49,504 nucleotides of DNA, from positions 1-49,504 of the forward strand of contig CAYXNS010000016.1 in assembly GCA_964466315.1 (NCBI GenBank). The letters are read 5' to 3'. A program made the translations under genes and the position numbers. The DNA comes from SMWC01 sp964466315. GTDB lineage: Bacteria; Pseudomonadota; Gammaproteobacteria; Steroidobacterales; Rariloculaceae. Positions 8,541 through 17,571 of the stretch are shown here, one piece after another. Under the pieces are notes generated by a model. The model saw nothing but the letters and a program-made list of their open reading frames with translations. It was not told where the DNA came from and did no database searches. Position 1 is the stretch's first letter. Every line of letters begins with the position of its first letter.

Positions 8541-10003
8541 CGCGCGTCGCCGAACGGCACCTCAATGATCTGTAAGGTGTTGGTGCGCCCCGCGATACCT
8601 TGCAGATCACCCGTCGTGAAAAGCGCCAGATCACCGGGGCTCAAGGCTCCCCCATAGAGCAGCACTTCAAACGCGCTCCGGTGCACGGCGCTCGCCTCAG
8701 TGTGGGTGACATCAAAACTCTCGGGGTACACGCCACGATAAAGCATGACGCGCCTTCGGGTCGTCTCGTGCCGCGTGAAGGCGTAGATCGGGATATCGGA
8801 GCGCAGCCGCGACATCCACAGGGTCGTAGCACCCGACTCCGTCAGCGCGATGATGCCTTTGACGCCGAGGTGATTCGCAACGTACATCGCGGCCATCGCG
8901 ATGGCTTCATCGACATGCTCGAAAGCGTCCTCGAGCCGGAGATTCCGTGCCCGTCTGAATATCTCGTGCTTCTCGGCGCCGACGCACACTTCGCTCATGG
9001 TCCGGACGGCTTGAACAGGATGCTGACCAACCGCCGTCTCCGCCGAAAGCATCACGGCGTCCGTACCATCCATCACCGCGTTCGCGACATCGGATACCTC
9101 TGCGCGCGTCGGCGAAGTCTGGCTGATCATGGACTCCAGCATCTGCGTCGCGGTTATGGATACCCGGTGCTGCGCTCGTGCGGCCCGAATCAAGCTTTTC
9201 TGCAAACCGGTCATGGACGCGTAGCCGACCTCGACCGCAAGATCACCGCGGGCCACCATGATCACGTCACTGGCATGGATAATCGCTTCGATGTTCTCCA
9301 CGGCCTCGGCGCGCTCGATCTTGGCAACGATATGGCCCTGCCCGCCCGCGCCTCGCAATAATTGGCGCGCCTCCTCGATGTCGTCGGCATTGCGCGCGAA
9401 GGAGACCGACAGGAAGTCGAAGCCGAGGTCCGCCGCTATTTTAATGTCGTCCCTGTCCTTATCGGTGAGCGCGGGCGCGGACAAACCGCCACCGCGCTTG
9501 TTCACTCCTTTATGATCGGCGAGCGTGCCGCCTTCGCTCACTCGACAATGAATACGCGTACCGCTCACAGCCTCTACGCCGAGCACGATCCGGCCGTCGT
9601 CCAACAACAGCATGTCACCCGCTATGACATCGTTGACGAGATCCGGGTAGGCCACACCGACTTTCTCCCGCGTGCCCTGGCTCGGATCCATCGCCGTGTC
9701 CAATGTGAACTCCTGCCCCTGTTCGAGCTCGACCGAACTCGTCGTGAATGACTCAATCCGAATTTTCGGTCCCTGCAGGTCGCCCATGATCGCGACATCG
9801 CGGCCTACCTTAACCGCAAGCGCACGAACGGTCTTAACGCGTGTCGCCTGATCGTCGGAGTCCCCATGGGAGAAGTTGATTCGCAGGACGTCGGCGCCGG
9901 CGCGGATCAGATCCTCCAGCACGGCTGGGTCATCGGTAGCTGGGCCCAGTGTCGCGACTATCTTCGTGCGGCGCCGCGGAAGTCTGGTCTCTTCGCTAGC
10001 CAT
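8537..10003 (-). CDS. pyk: Pyruvate kinase
   Basis: Converts phosphoenolpyruvate and ADP to pyruvate and ATP. In the 488-residue product the substrate-binding loop RTKIVATLGPATDD (N-terminus), the catalytic Lys region IVAKIERAEAVENI, the metal site in MVARGDLAVEVG and the ATQMLESMI block are all present. The C-terminal allosteric domain (about 355-488) is complete. ATG start. Its 5' end overlaps the glycerate kinase stop by 8 nt and its stop overlaps the patatin start. Confidence 0.98.
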   Translation of the reverse strand: MASEETRLPRRRTKIVATLGPATDDPAVLEDLIRAGADVLRINFSHGDSDDQATRVKTVRALAVKVGRDVAIMGDLQGPKIRIESFTTSSVELEQGQEFTLDTAMDPSQGTREKVGVAYPDLVNDVIAGDMLLLDDGRIVLGVEAVSGTRIHCRVSEGGTLADHKGVNKRGGGLSAPALTDKDRDDIKIAADLGFDFLSVSFARNADDIEEARQLLRGAGGQGHIVAKIERAEAVENIEAIIHASDVIMVARGDLAVEVGYASMTGLQKSLIRAARAQHRVSITATQMLESMISQTSPTRAEVSDVANAVMDGTDAVMLSAETAVGQHPVQAVRTMSEVCVGAEKHEIFRRARNLRLEDAFEHVDEAIAMAAMYVANHLGVKGIIALTESGATTLWMSRLRSDIPIYAFTRHETTRRRVMLYRGVYPESFDVTHTEASAVHRSAFEVLLYGGALSPGDLALFTTGDLQGIAGRTNTLQIIEVPFGDAR

Positions 10004-11312
10004 GAGAAGGCTTCTCCGCCAAAGGGTTGATCAGTATCAGACGAAAATCATTGACGTTGGTTCTCGTCGGACCGGTCTCAACGAGTAGCTTACACGCTTG
10101 GAAAAAACGATACGTGTCATTCTTGGCGAGCAGTTCGTGGAGATCGGCGCCCACCCCGCGACCTGACGATAATACCTCCGGCACCACGATACCCCCAGCG
10201 TGATCGGCATTACCGTCGATGCCGTCGGTGTCGGCGGCGAGCGCAACGATACGCTCGTGCCCGTCGAGTCCGAGTGCAAGCCCGGCAAGATATTCCAGAT
10301 TACGACCGCCGTGACCTCCCGTGCCGGTTACTCTAACGCGCGTCTCACCACCCGACAGCAGCGCTACAGGCTCAGGAGAGTCCGCGAAAGACCGGGCGAG
10401 CTCGGCATGCTCACGGCCGAGTTCGTGTGCGACATCGGTAAAATGCTCGCCTAGCCGGTGCACGACGATGCCGCTCGCTTCGATCTCTACCTGGGCTGCA
10501 TCCAGCGCCGTCTTCGCCGAAGCGATGATCTTCGTTCGATCCATCGCAAACGCCGGATCGCCCGGCTTCGGGGACTCGTATCGTGCGTCCGTCAACACGG
10601 CCGCGAGTTCATCACGGTCCGGATATTCGTGGCGTGTCAGGATCTCGAGCGCCTCCGCGCCGGTCGTCGGATCGGGGATCGTCGGACCGGACGCGATATC
10701 GCCGAGCGCGTCACCCGGCACATCGGAGATCGCGAGAGTCACTACCGTAGCGGGGTGCGCGGCACGCGCCAGACGCCCTCCTTTTATCGCGGAAAGATGC
10801 CTACGCACACAATTGATGTCACGGATATTGGCGCCGCAGCGCATGAGGTATTCGGTCATCCGGCACTTTTGCTCGAGTGTGACAGGCCCGAGCGGCGCGA
10901 CCGACAGAGCGGAACCGCCGCCCGAGGCGAGAAACAACAGTACTTCGCTCGGACCGACGGACCTGGCCAACTGGAGCAGCCTCTCACCGGCCGCGGCGCT
11001 GGCCTCGTCGGGCAGCGGATGCCCAGCCTCGAGGGTCTCGATCTGGCCGGACGACTCCGAAGACTCCAGGCCGTGGCCGTAGCGCGTCACGACGAGTCCG
11101 CGCAAGGCACCCCGACGGTGCTCGTTCACGGCAACGGCCATTGATGCGGCCGCCTTGCCGACACCGAGGACAAGCGCGGCGCCTTCCGGCAGGTGGGCCG
11201 CCGTCAGACAATGACGCGGAGAGGCAGCAGTAACGGCGGTACAGAACGCATCCAACAGCGTCCGAACCCCGGGAATAGCCGGGCCGGACAGCCCACTGGA
11301 ATCCTCAGACAC
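9996..11312 (-). CDS. Glycerate 2-kinase (type 2, DUF4147/MOFRL)
   Basis: Phosphorylates D-glycerate, expected to give 2-phosphoglycerate, which enters lower glycolysis. The N-terminal DUF4147 region contains GVGKAAASMA, VVTRYGH and the nucleotide-binding loop LFLASGGGSALS. The C-terminal MOFRL motif appears as TNVNDFRLILI. I chose the GTG at 11312, which overlaps the pgk stop, giving 438 aa; the frame stays open upstream only as a shadow of pgk. It is also overlapped by pyk. A glycerate kinase between pgk and pyk is uncommon and puts glycerate entry under control of the glycolytic operon. The gck and ttuD type names are both used for this family. Confidence 0.92.
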   Translation of the reverse strand: MSEDSSGLSGPAIPGVRTLLDAFCTAVTAASPRHCLTAAHLPEGAALVLGVGKAAASMAVAVNEHRRGALRGLVVTRYGHGLESSESSGQIETLEAGHPLPDEASAAAGERLLQLARSVGPSEVLLFLASGGGSALSVAPLGPVTLEQKCRMTEYLMRCGANIRDINCVRRHLSAIKGGRLARAAHPATVVTLAISDVPGDALGDIASGPTIPDPTTGAEALEILTRHEYPDRDELAAVLTDARYESPKPGDPAFAMDRTKIIASAKTALDAAQVEIEASGIVVHRLGEHFTDVAHELGREHAELARSFADSPEPVALLSGGETRVRVTGTGGHGGRNLEYLAGLALGLDGHERIVALAADTDGIDGNADHAGGIVVPEVLSSGRGVGADLHELLAKNDTYRFFQACKLLVETGPTRTNVNDFRLILINPLAEKPSHG

Positions 11313-12480
11313 GAGCCTCCAACATTTCCAGTGCCGGTAGCTTCTTGCCTTCCAGAAACGCCAGAAATGCCCCGCCGCCGGTCGAGATGTAGGAGATCGC
11401 ATCGGAGACACCGAATTGCTCGATGGCGGCCAGCGTATCGCCACCGCCTGCGATCGAGAATGCGCCAGCCTCGGCCACCGCACGAGCAACGCTCCGGGTT
11501 CCTGCCGCAAACTCGGGATGCTCGAATACGCCGAGGGGCCCATTCCAGAGTATTGTGCCGGCTTGGCTCAATCGCTCACCATAGGAGCGCGCCGTCTCGG
11601 GACCGATGTCGAGAATCATGTCGCGCTCGACAAGCGCTCCCGACGACTTGACGGTCCCGCGAGCATCCTCGTCCAGAGATTCGGCGACGACGACGTCGGT
11701 CGGCAGCGGTACGGCGGCCCCGCCGAACTGACCGTCCAGCAATTGCGCCGCGAACTCATGCATCTGCGCTTCCTGAAGCGACTTTCCCACGTCGAGACCC
11801 GTGGCCGCAATCAGCGTGTTCGCAATACCGCCGCCGACGATGAGTTCGTCGACCGTCGCTGCGAGCGCGCTGAGAACCTCGAGTTTTGTCGAAACTTTCG
11901 AGCCGCCGACGATGGCGACAACGGGGCGAACGGGCTCATCCAGCGCTTTCGCCAACGCCTCCAACTCGCCGACGAGTAGCGGGCCGGCGCAAGCGACGGG
12001 CGCGTGGCGCGCAACACCGTGCGTACTTGCGTGCGCGCGATGGGCCGTGCCGAAAGCGTCCATGACATAGATATCGCACAGCGCCGCCATGCGCCTCGCG
12101 AGTCCGTCGTCGTTCAAAGTCTCGCCCACCTCGAAGCGCACGTTCTCGCATAACACGACATCACCGGACGCCACGTCGATTCCGGAAAGCCAATCCGTCA
12201 CGAGCGGAATTGGGCGGCCGAGCAGCTTAGCGAGTTCGGCGGCGACCGGCGCAAGCGACAACGCCGCATCGACGGAACCCTCTTGTGGTCGTCCCAGGTG
12301 AGAGAGGAGTAAGACCCGCGCACCATGTCGAACTGCGTGCTCGATCGTCGGCAGAGCGGTTGTGAGGCGCTTGCCGCTCGTCACCTTGCCGTCCTTGATC
12401 GGTGCGTTCAGGTCTTCACGTATCAGTAGCCGTTGCCCGTCGAGTTCAAGCTCGGTCATACGCTTGACGGCAAGCGCCAT
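11305..12480 (-). CDS. pgk: Phosphoglycerate kinase
   Basis: Transfers phosphate from 1,3-bisphosphoglycerate to ADP, reversibly. The 391-residue product has the N-terminal substrate loop LIREDLNAPIKDGKV, the LLLSHLGRP block, CENVRFEVGE, the hinge and AIVGGSKVSTKLEVL, and the C-terminal nucleotide motif SIAGGGDTLAAIEQFGV with STGGGAFLAFLEGK. Length is typical (about 390). ATG at 12480, 11 nt after gap; its end overlaps the glycerate kinase start. Confidence 0.98.
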   Translation of the reverse strand: MALAVKRMTELELDGQRLLIREDLNAPIKDGKVTSGKRLTTALPTIEHAVRHGARVLLLSHLGRPQEGSVDAALSLAPVAAELAKLLGRPIPLVTDWLSGIDVASGDVVLCENVRFEVGETLNDDGLARRMAALCDIYVMDAFGTAHRAHASTHGVARHAPVACAGPLLVGELEALAKALDEPVRPVVAIVGGSKVSTKLEVLSALAATVDELIVGGGIANTLIAATGLDVGKSLQEAQMHEFAAQLLDGQFGGAAVPLPTDVVVAESLDEDARGTVKSSGALVERDMILDIGPETARSYGERLSQAGTILWNGPLGVFEHPEFAAGTRSVARAVAEAGAFSIAGGGDTLAAIEQFGVSDAISYISTGGGAFLAFLEGKKLPALEMLEARV

Positions 12481-12491
12481 CTATCTCACCC

Positions 12492-13505
12492 CTAGCTTGC
12501 GTTGGCCAGCGCGAGTGTTGTGTCGAGCATACGATTCGAGAAACCCCACTCGTTGTCATACCAGGAACAGACCTTCACGAGCCTGCCGCCCAGCATTTTC
12601 GTCAAGCTGGCATCGTAGACGGACGAAGCCGGGTTGTGATTGAAATCGATCGAGACGAGGGGCTCATCGTTGTAGGCCAGGACGCCCGCAAGTTTGCCCT
12701 CGCTTGCGACGCACACCGCGGCGTTGATTTCTTCGACCGTCGTGTCGCGCCCGGCCGTAAAGACCAGATCGACTATTGAGACGTTGATGGTGGGCACCCG
12801 AATGGCGAAACCGTCGAGACGGCCGTCGAGTTCGGGCAGTACCAAACCGACTGCCGCCGCGGCACCGGTCTTCGCAGGAATCATGGACTGCGTCGCTGAA
12901 CGCGCGCGACGCAGATCGGAATGATAAACGTCAGTAAGGACCTGATCGTTGGTGTAGGAGTGAATCGTCGTCATCAGGCCTTGCTCGATCCCGACGGTGT
13001 CGTTGAGTACCTTGGCTAGGGGCGCCAGGCAATTAGTCGTGCAGGATGCATTCGAGATGACCTCATCGGTGGCCTTCAGAATGTCGTGGTTGACTCCGTA
13101 GACGATCGTGGCATCCACACTGGTACCCGCCGGTGCGGAGATTATTACCTTGCTCGCTCCCGCCGCGAGATGAGCCGATGCTTTCTCCTTGGAAGCAAAA
13201 AAACCGGTACTCTCGAGTACGATATCGACGCCGAGCTCTTTCCAGGGCAGTTTGGCAGGATCCCGCTCCGCGCAGACTCTGATTCGATCACCGTCTATGA
13301 TCAGTTCGCCGTCACCGACCTGCACATCGAATGAGAATGGGCCGTGAGCCGAGTCGTAACGCGTCAGGTGCGCGTTGGTATTCACGCCACCGAGATCATT
13401 GAGGGCGACGATCTGAATCTCGCTGCGGAGCTCACCCTCGTACAAGGCACGCAACACATTCCTGCCGATACGGCCGTAACCGTTGATCGCAATCTTCACG
13501 GGCAT
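12492..13505 (-). CDS. gap: Glyceraldehyde-3-phosphate dehydrogenase, type I
   Basis: Oxidises glyceraldehyde 3-phosphate to 1,3-bisphosphoglycerate with NAD(P). The 337-residue product starts with the Rossmann motif INGYGRIGRNVLRAL; the catalytic Cys is in ISNASCTTNCLAP (about residue 155), and NEWGFSNRMLD is at the C-terminus. Residues 32-38 after the second strand read ALNDLGG; the coenzyme preference is not certain from this. ATG start with AGGAGAC 7 nt upstream. It lies between tkt (34 nt) and pgk (11 nt). Confidence 0.98.
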   Translation of the reverse strand: MPVKIAINGYGRIGRNVLRALYEGELRSEIQIVALNDLGGVNTNAHLTRYDSAHGPFSFDVQVGDGELIIDGDRIRVCAERDPAKLPWKELGVDIVLESTGFFASKEKASAHLAAGASKVIISAPAGTSVDATIVYGVNHDILKATDEVISNASCTTNCLAPLAKVLNDTVGIEQGLMTTIHSYTNDQVLTDVYHSDLRRARSATQSMIPAKTGAAAAVGLVLPELDGRLDGFAIRVPTINVSIVDLVFTAGRDTTVEEINAAVCVASEGKLAGVLAYNDEPLVSIDFNHNPASSVYDASLTKMLGGRLVKVCSWYDNEWGFSNRMLDTTLALANAS

Positions 13506-13539
13506 CTAAAGTCTCCTAACGTTCTCCGTATGAGCGTGC

Positions 13540-15576
13540 TCAGCTTGCCAATAATCGCTGAGCGGCCGCGATAATAGCCTTGACGGTATAGCCGTACTCT
13601 TCCAATAGTGCGGCCGCCGGAGCCGATTGGCCGAAGCGGTCGATACCAATCACGTCTCCCCTGCCCGCAACATAGCGCCACCAACTATCCGCAGCACCCG
13701 CTTCGATCGCTAAACGACTGGCATTCGATTCCGGCAACACGTGCAGCCGATACTCGTCAGGCTGCCGGTCGAATGTTTCCGTACAGGGCATGGAGACTAC
13801 GCGTACCCAACGATCGTCCCGCTGTATTTCTCTGGCAGCGGTCATCGCGAGACTTACCTCTGACCCCGTTGCAATGAAGATGAGCTCCGGCTCGCCGTCG
13901 CTGTCGAGCAGGATATACCCCCCACGTGCGATGGCGTCGACTTGATCTGCCGTACGCGGAATATGTGGCACGCCCTGCCGGGTGAAGATCAGGCTCGTCG
14001 GCCCGGTCGCATTTTCGATCGCCGCCCGCCACGCCACGGCTGCCTCAACGGCATCGCAAGGCCGCCACACGTCCATATTCGGCATTGCACGAAGGCTCGC
14101 CAGATGCTCGATCGGCTGATGCGTCGGCCCATCCTCGCCCAACCCAATGGAATCGTGAGTGAAGATGAGAATGTTCCGCATCTCCATGAGCGCCGCCATG
14201 CGCAACGCACTCCGAGCGTAGTCCGCGAATACGAGGAAAGTCCCGCCATAGGGGATGAACCCGCCGTGGAGCCCGAGACCGGTCAATACCGCCACCATGG
14301 CGAACTCGCGCACACCGAAGTGCAGATAGTTTCCTTCCCCCTGCCGAGGGTCCAGCACGCTGGAACCGGAGTGGAACGTATTGTTGGAGCCGGTCAGATC
14401 GGCCGAACCTCCGAACAATTCCGGCAAGTAGGGCGCGTAGCCTTCCAGGGCACGCTGCGATGCCTTGCGAGTCGCCATGTCCTTCGCTTCGGCCGCAACG
14501 TCAGCGATGACCGCCACCGCATTTTCCCGCCAGTCCGCGGGTAGTTCGCTTCGTATGCGCCGCAGGAATTCCGCGGCGAGATCCGGATGCTCGAGAGCAT
14601 ACCTGTCGAAGCGTGCCTGCCAGGCAGCCTCGAGTTCGAGGCCCCGGTCGCTGCCATCCCAGGCCTCACGAATTTCGTCGGGCACAACGAACGGCGGTTG
14701 ATCCCAACCGATATTCGCACGCGTGGCGATGATCTCATCCGGGCCTAAGGCGGCGCCGTGCGTATCCGCGGTACCCTGCTTATTCGGCGAGCCATATCCT
14801 ATGATCGTCCTGCAGCACAATAGACTCGGCCGATTCGGCTCATCCCGGGCCGCTTCCACCGCAGCGATGATGCTCTCCGGATCGTGGCCGTCCACATCCT
14901 CGATGACCTGCCAGCCGTAGGCTCGAAAGCGTGCGGGAGTGTCATCCGTAAACCAGCCGGCAATCTCGCCGTCGATAGAGATACCGTTGTCGTCATAGAA
15001 CGCGATGAGCTTGCCGAGCTTGAGCGTACCCGCCAGAGAACACGCCTCGTGCGAGATGCCTTCCATCATGCAGCCGTCGCCCAGGAATACATAGGTGTGA
15101 TGATCGACGATCTCATAATCCGGGCGATTGAACGTGCCCGCGAGTGTTTTCTCGGCCAGCGCCATGCCGACCGCATTCGCGAGACCCTGACCCAGCGGGC
15201 CGGTCGTCGTCTCGATGCCGATCTCCACGTCACGCTCCGGATGTCCGGCCGTACGCTGTCCGAGTTGGCGAAAGTTCCTCAGCTCGTCGAGTGCCAAAGG
15301 ATAGCCACGGAGATAAATGACCGAGTAGAGCAGCATCGAGCCGTGCCCATTCGAGAGGACGAAGCGGTCCCGATCCGGCCAGTGCGGATTGTTCGGGTTG
15401 TGGTTCAGGTAATCGTTCCACAATACCTCGGCGATGTCGGCCATCCCCATCGGCATGCCTGGATGCCCGCAACCAGCTTGTTCCACGGCATCCATTGAAA
15501 GAACGCGTATAGCGTCGGCGAGCTTACGCCTGGGCGGCCTCACGGTAGCCGTCATCTTCTCTCCGGTCGATGCCAT
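13540..15576 (-). CDS. tkt: Transketolase
   Basis: Thiamine-diphosphate enzyme of the pentose phosphate pathway. The 678-residue product shows the N-terminal AGCGHPGMPMGMADIAEVLW, the ThDP/Mg motif GDGCMMEGISHEACSLAG ending near FYDDNGIS, and the pyrimidine domain with THDSIGLGEDGPTHQPIEHL. It is the first gene of the minus-strand run. The ATG at 15576 was used; an internal ATG seven codons later (15555) begins the more typical MTAT N-terminus. The 125 nt upstream, shared with divergent cpdA, holds no promoter I can call with confidence. Confidence 0.98.
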   Translation of the reverse strand: MASTGEKMTATVRPPRRKLADAIRVLSMDAVEQAGCGHPGMPMGMADIAEVLWNDYLNHNPNNPHWPDRDRFVLSNGHGSMLLYSVIYLRGYPLALDELRNFRQLGQRTAGHPERDVEIGIETTTGPLGQGLANAVGMALAEKTLAGTFNRPDYEIVDHHTYVFLGDGCMMEGISHEACSLAGTLKLGKLIAFYDDNGISIDGEIAGWFTDDTPARFRAYGWQVIEDVDGHDPESIIAAVEAARDEPNRPSLLCCRTIIGYGSPNKQGTADTHGAALGPDEIIATRANIGWDQPPFVVPDEIREAWDGSDRGLELEAAWQARFDRYALEHPDLAAEFLRRIRSELPADWRENAVAVIADVAAEAKDMATRKASQRALEGYAPYLPELFGGSADLTGSNNTFHSGSSVLDPRQGEGNYLHFGVREFAMVAVLTGLGLHGGFIPYGGTFLVFADYARSALRMAALMEMRNILIFTHDSIGLGEDGPTHQPIEHLASLRAMPNMDVWRPCDAVEAAVAWRAAIENATGPTSLIFTRQGVPHIPRTADQVDAIARGGYILLDSDGEPELIFIATGSEVSLAMTAAREIQRDDRWVRVVSMPCTETFDRQPDEYRLHVLPESNASRLAIEAGAADSWWRYVAGRGDVIGIDRFGQSAPAAALLEEYGYTVKAIIAAAQRLLAS

Positions 15577-15701
15577 GGGGAATTTTTCAGTGGAACTGGA
15601 CGGCGAAGATTGTCGCCTACGTCGGACACTTTCCGCAACCGCGTCCTCATCGTACCGGTTCTGTGAGCCAATGCCCCCCGGCCAGAGCGTAATTGCGTAT
15701 C

Positions 15702-16523
15702 ATGCCCTCACCCAAGCCGCTGACCCGACCTGTGATGGCAGAGAACACAGAGAATCGACCCCTCGTCCTGCTACAGATCACCGACATGCACCTTCACGCC
15801 GCCGCGGACAGTCGGATGCGCGGCGTGACGACCTACGAAACATTGCTCTCGATATTGGAGCACCTCCAACTCGATAAGCGGTGGCCACCAGATGCCATCG
15901 TCGTTACCGGCGACATCGTCCAGGATGAGAGTCAAGCGGGATACGAACGTTTCCGCGACATTCTGATGCCTTTCGACATTCCGGTCTATTGTCTGCCGGG
16001 CAACCACGACGATCCGATGCTCATGGCGGACGTTCTTGCCGCGGATCTCTTCCAGGTCTGCGGTCACAAAACGATAGCTGGCTGGGCGATGATCTTCCTG
16101 AGCACTTTCGCCCGCGGCGACGATGGCGGCAGTATCGGCCCCGCGGCGTTAGCCGCACTCGATGAGAGGCTGGCCGCACATCGCGATTGCCATGCGCTCG
16201 TTTGCATGCACCATCAACCGCTGCCGATGGGGAGCGCATGGCTCGACGGCGTCGGCTTGAGAGACGCCGAGCAGTTTCTAGCGTGCATCGGGGCGCACGA
16301 GCACGTCCGCGGCGTACTCTGGGGGCACGTGCACCAGGCCTCCGATCGCGTCCGAGACGGGGTAAGATACCTAAGCACGCCGTCTACCTGCTCGCAATTT
16401 CTTCCTCGTAGCGAATTTTTTGCGCTGGACAGCCACCCTCCCGGCGCGCGATGGTTAATCCTCGATCCGGATGGGCGCATTGAGACCGAAGTCGACTGGC
16501 TGAAAAGCAAGAACGACCCATGA
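15702..16523 (+). CDS. cpdA: 3',5'-cyclic nucleotide phosphodiesterase CpdA-like
   Basis: Class III (calcineurin-like) metallophosphoesterase, related to CpdA that hydrolyses cAMP. The full metal-ligand set is visible: LQITDMHL (D-x-H), VTGDIVQD, LPGNHDDPM, MHHQPLP and GHVHQ. The start could be ATG 15702 (273 aa) or ATG 15735; a TTG at 15693 is less likely. No strong ribosome site helps decide. The gene overlaps the next by 4 nt (ATGA) and is divergent from tkt. cAMP as substrate is inferred from similarity to CpdA, including the position of the metal motifs. Confidence 0.88.
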   Translation: MPSPKPLTRPVMAENTENRPLVLLQITDMHLHAAADSRMRGVTTYETLLSILEHLQLDKRWPPDAIVVTGDIVQDESQAGYERFRDILMPFDIPVYCLPGNHDDPMLMADVLAADLFQVCGHKTIAGWAMIFLSTFARGDDGGSIGPAALAALDERLAAHRDCHALVCMHHQPLPMGSAWLDGVGLRDAEQFLACIGAHEHVRGVLWGHVHQASDRVRDGVRYLSTPSTCSQFLPRSEFFALDSHPPGARWLILDPDGRIETEVDWLKSKNDP

Positions 16524-17380
16524 GGCTATTCGTCGCCACTCTCTGTCTTCTGAGCGCGTCCGCGTGGGCGGACCCCGCAGCCTGGCACGTCAGCGGCAGC
16601 ACGGGCGAGGCGTGGCTGCTCGGATCGATACATTATCTGCGCGAGCAGGATTATCCGCTGCCACCGGTTATCGACGACCTCTACCAACGCGCCGATACGC
16701 TCGTAATGGAACTCGATCTCGATGATCTCGATCTCGCAGCGGTTCAGGGATCATTCATGTCGGCTGGCGTCCTCCCGGCGTCGACGACGCTCAGGACCGT
16801 ACTGGACCCTGAGATCTACGAGCTGACAGAATCGCGCGCTGAAGAACTGGGCCTGCCGATCACGCTGCTAGAGCGTCTGGAACCCTGGCTTGTCGCGCTG
16901 ACATTGATGGATCTAGGCATGAGCCGGCTCGGTTATCAGGCGAACCAGGGAGTCGAGCAATATCTTCTACGCCGATCGGTGGCGGAAGGAAGAGAGATTC
17001 TCGGGTTGGAATCGCTCGAAGATCAGGTCGGTATTTTCGACACATTATCTTGGGAGGACCAGGAAGCCATGCTCCTGCAAACACTTACGGATCTCGAAGC
17101 ACCCGATGAAAAAATGACACAATTGTTGAACGCGTGGCGGGAGGGCAGCCTCGACAAGCTCGCGACGGAACTCAGCTCGGACTTCGATGAATTCCCCGAG
17201 CTGGAAGCCGCGCTGGTCGGCGCGCGAAATCAGCGCTGGGCCGTGCAACTCGAGAAACTGCTGGGCAACGACCGACGCTACCTCGTCGTCGTCGGCGCGT
17301 TACACCTCGTTGGCGAAGGCAGTGTCGTCGAGCTGATGAAGGCGCGTGGCCTCAACCTCACGACTGTCGGGACGCGCTAG
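16520..17380 (+). CDS. TraB/GumN family exported protein
   Basis: The 286-residue product has a cleavable signal peptide (cut after SASAWA, about residue 17) and the TraB/GumN hallmark near the N-terminus: WHVSGSTGEAWLLGSIHYL followed by YPLPPVIDD and VMELDLDD. A second conserved block, NQGVEQYLLRR, and the C-terminal RYLVVVGALHLVGEGSVVELM also fit. The conserved GSIH and GALHL motifs suggest a metal-dependent hydrolase, but the bacterial function is not established. It is translationally coupled to cpdA. Probably periplasmic. Confidence 0.85.
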   Translation: MRLFVATLCLLSASAWADPAAWHVSGSTGEAWLLGSIHYLREQDYPLPPVIDDLYQRADTLVMELDLDDLDLAAVQGSFMSAGVLPASTTLRTVLDPEIYELTESRAEELGLPITLLERLEPWLVALTLMDLGMSRLGYQANQGVEQYLLRRSVAEGREILGLESLEDQVGIFDTLSWEDQEAMLLQTLTDLEAPDEKMTQLLNAWREGSLDKLATELSSDFDEFPELEAALVGARNQRWAVQLEKLLGNDRRYLVVVGALHLVGEGSVVELMKARGLNLTTVGTR

Positions 17381-17382
17381 CG

Positions 17383-17547
17383 TCAGACCTCGATCATCTC
17401 GAAATCCTCCTTGCCAGTACCGCAGTCGGGACAGCGCCAGGAGACCGGAATGCCCTTCCACAAGGTACCTGGCGGGATACCCTCCTCGGGCAAGCCGGCC
17501 GCCTCGTCATAGACGAATCCACAGGTTAAGCACATGTAGCTTTTCAA
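17383..17547 (-). CDS. rubA: Rubredoxin (TTG start)
   Basis: Small one-iron electron carrier. Reading the minus strand gives a complete 54-residue rubredoxin: MKSYMCLTCGFVYDEAAGLP at the N-terminus and WRCPDCGTGKEDFEMIEV at the end. The iron ligands are the four Cys of CLTC (6, 9) and CPDC (39, 42). No ATG gives the full protein; the TTG at 17547 starts it exactly at the usual MKSYMC-type terminus, so I chose it. It lies 24 nt downstream of mpl, on the same strand, and ends 2 nt from the convergent TraB/GumN gene. The partner (alkane hydroxylase, reductase) is not in the window. Confidence 0.93.
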   Translation of the reverse strand: MKSYMCLTCGFVYDEAAGLPEEGIPPGTLWKGIPVSWRCPDCGTGKEDFEMIEV

Positions 17548-17571
17548 AGCGTGCGGGACGCCGGGGAGTCG

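Noticed and set aside
7296..8657. 453-codon open frame on the plus strand
   Set aside because: It is antisense to the well-supported patatin gene and runs through the repeat element; no recognisable domain.
11313..11543. 77-residue extension of the glycerate kinase
   Set aside because: Overlaps pgk in another frame; the GTG overlapping the pgk stop is the natural start.
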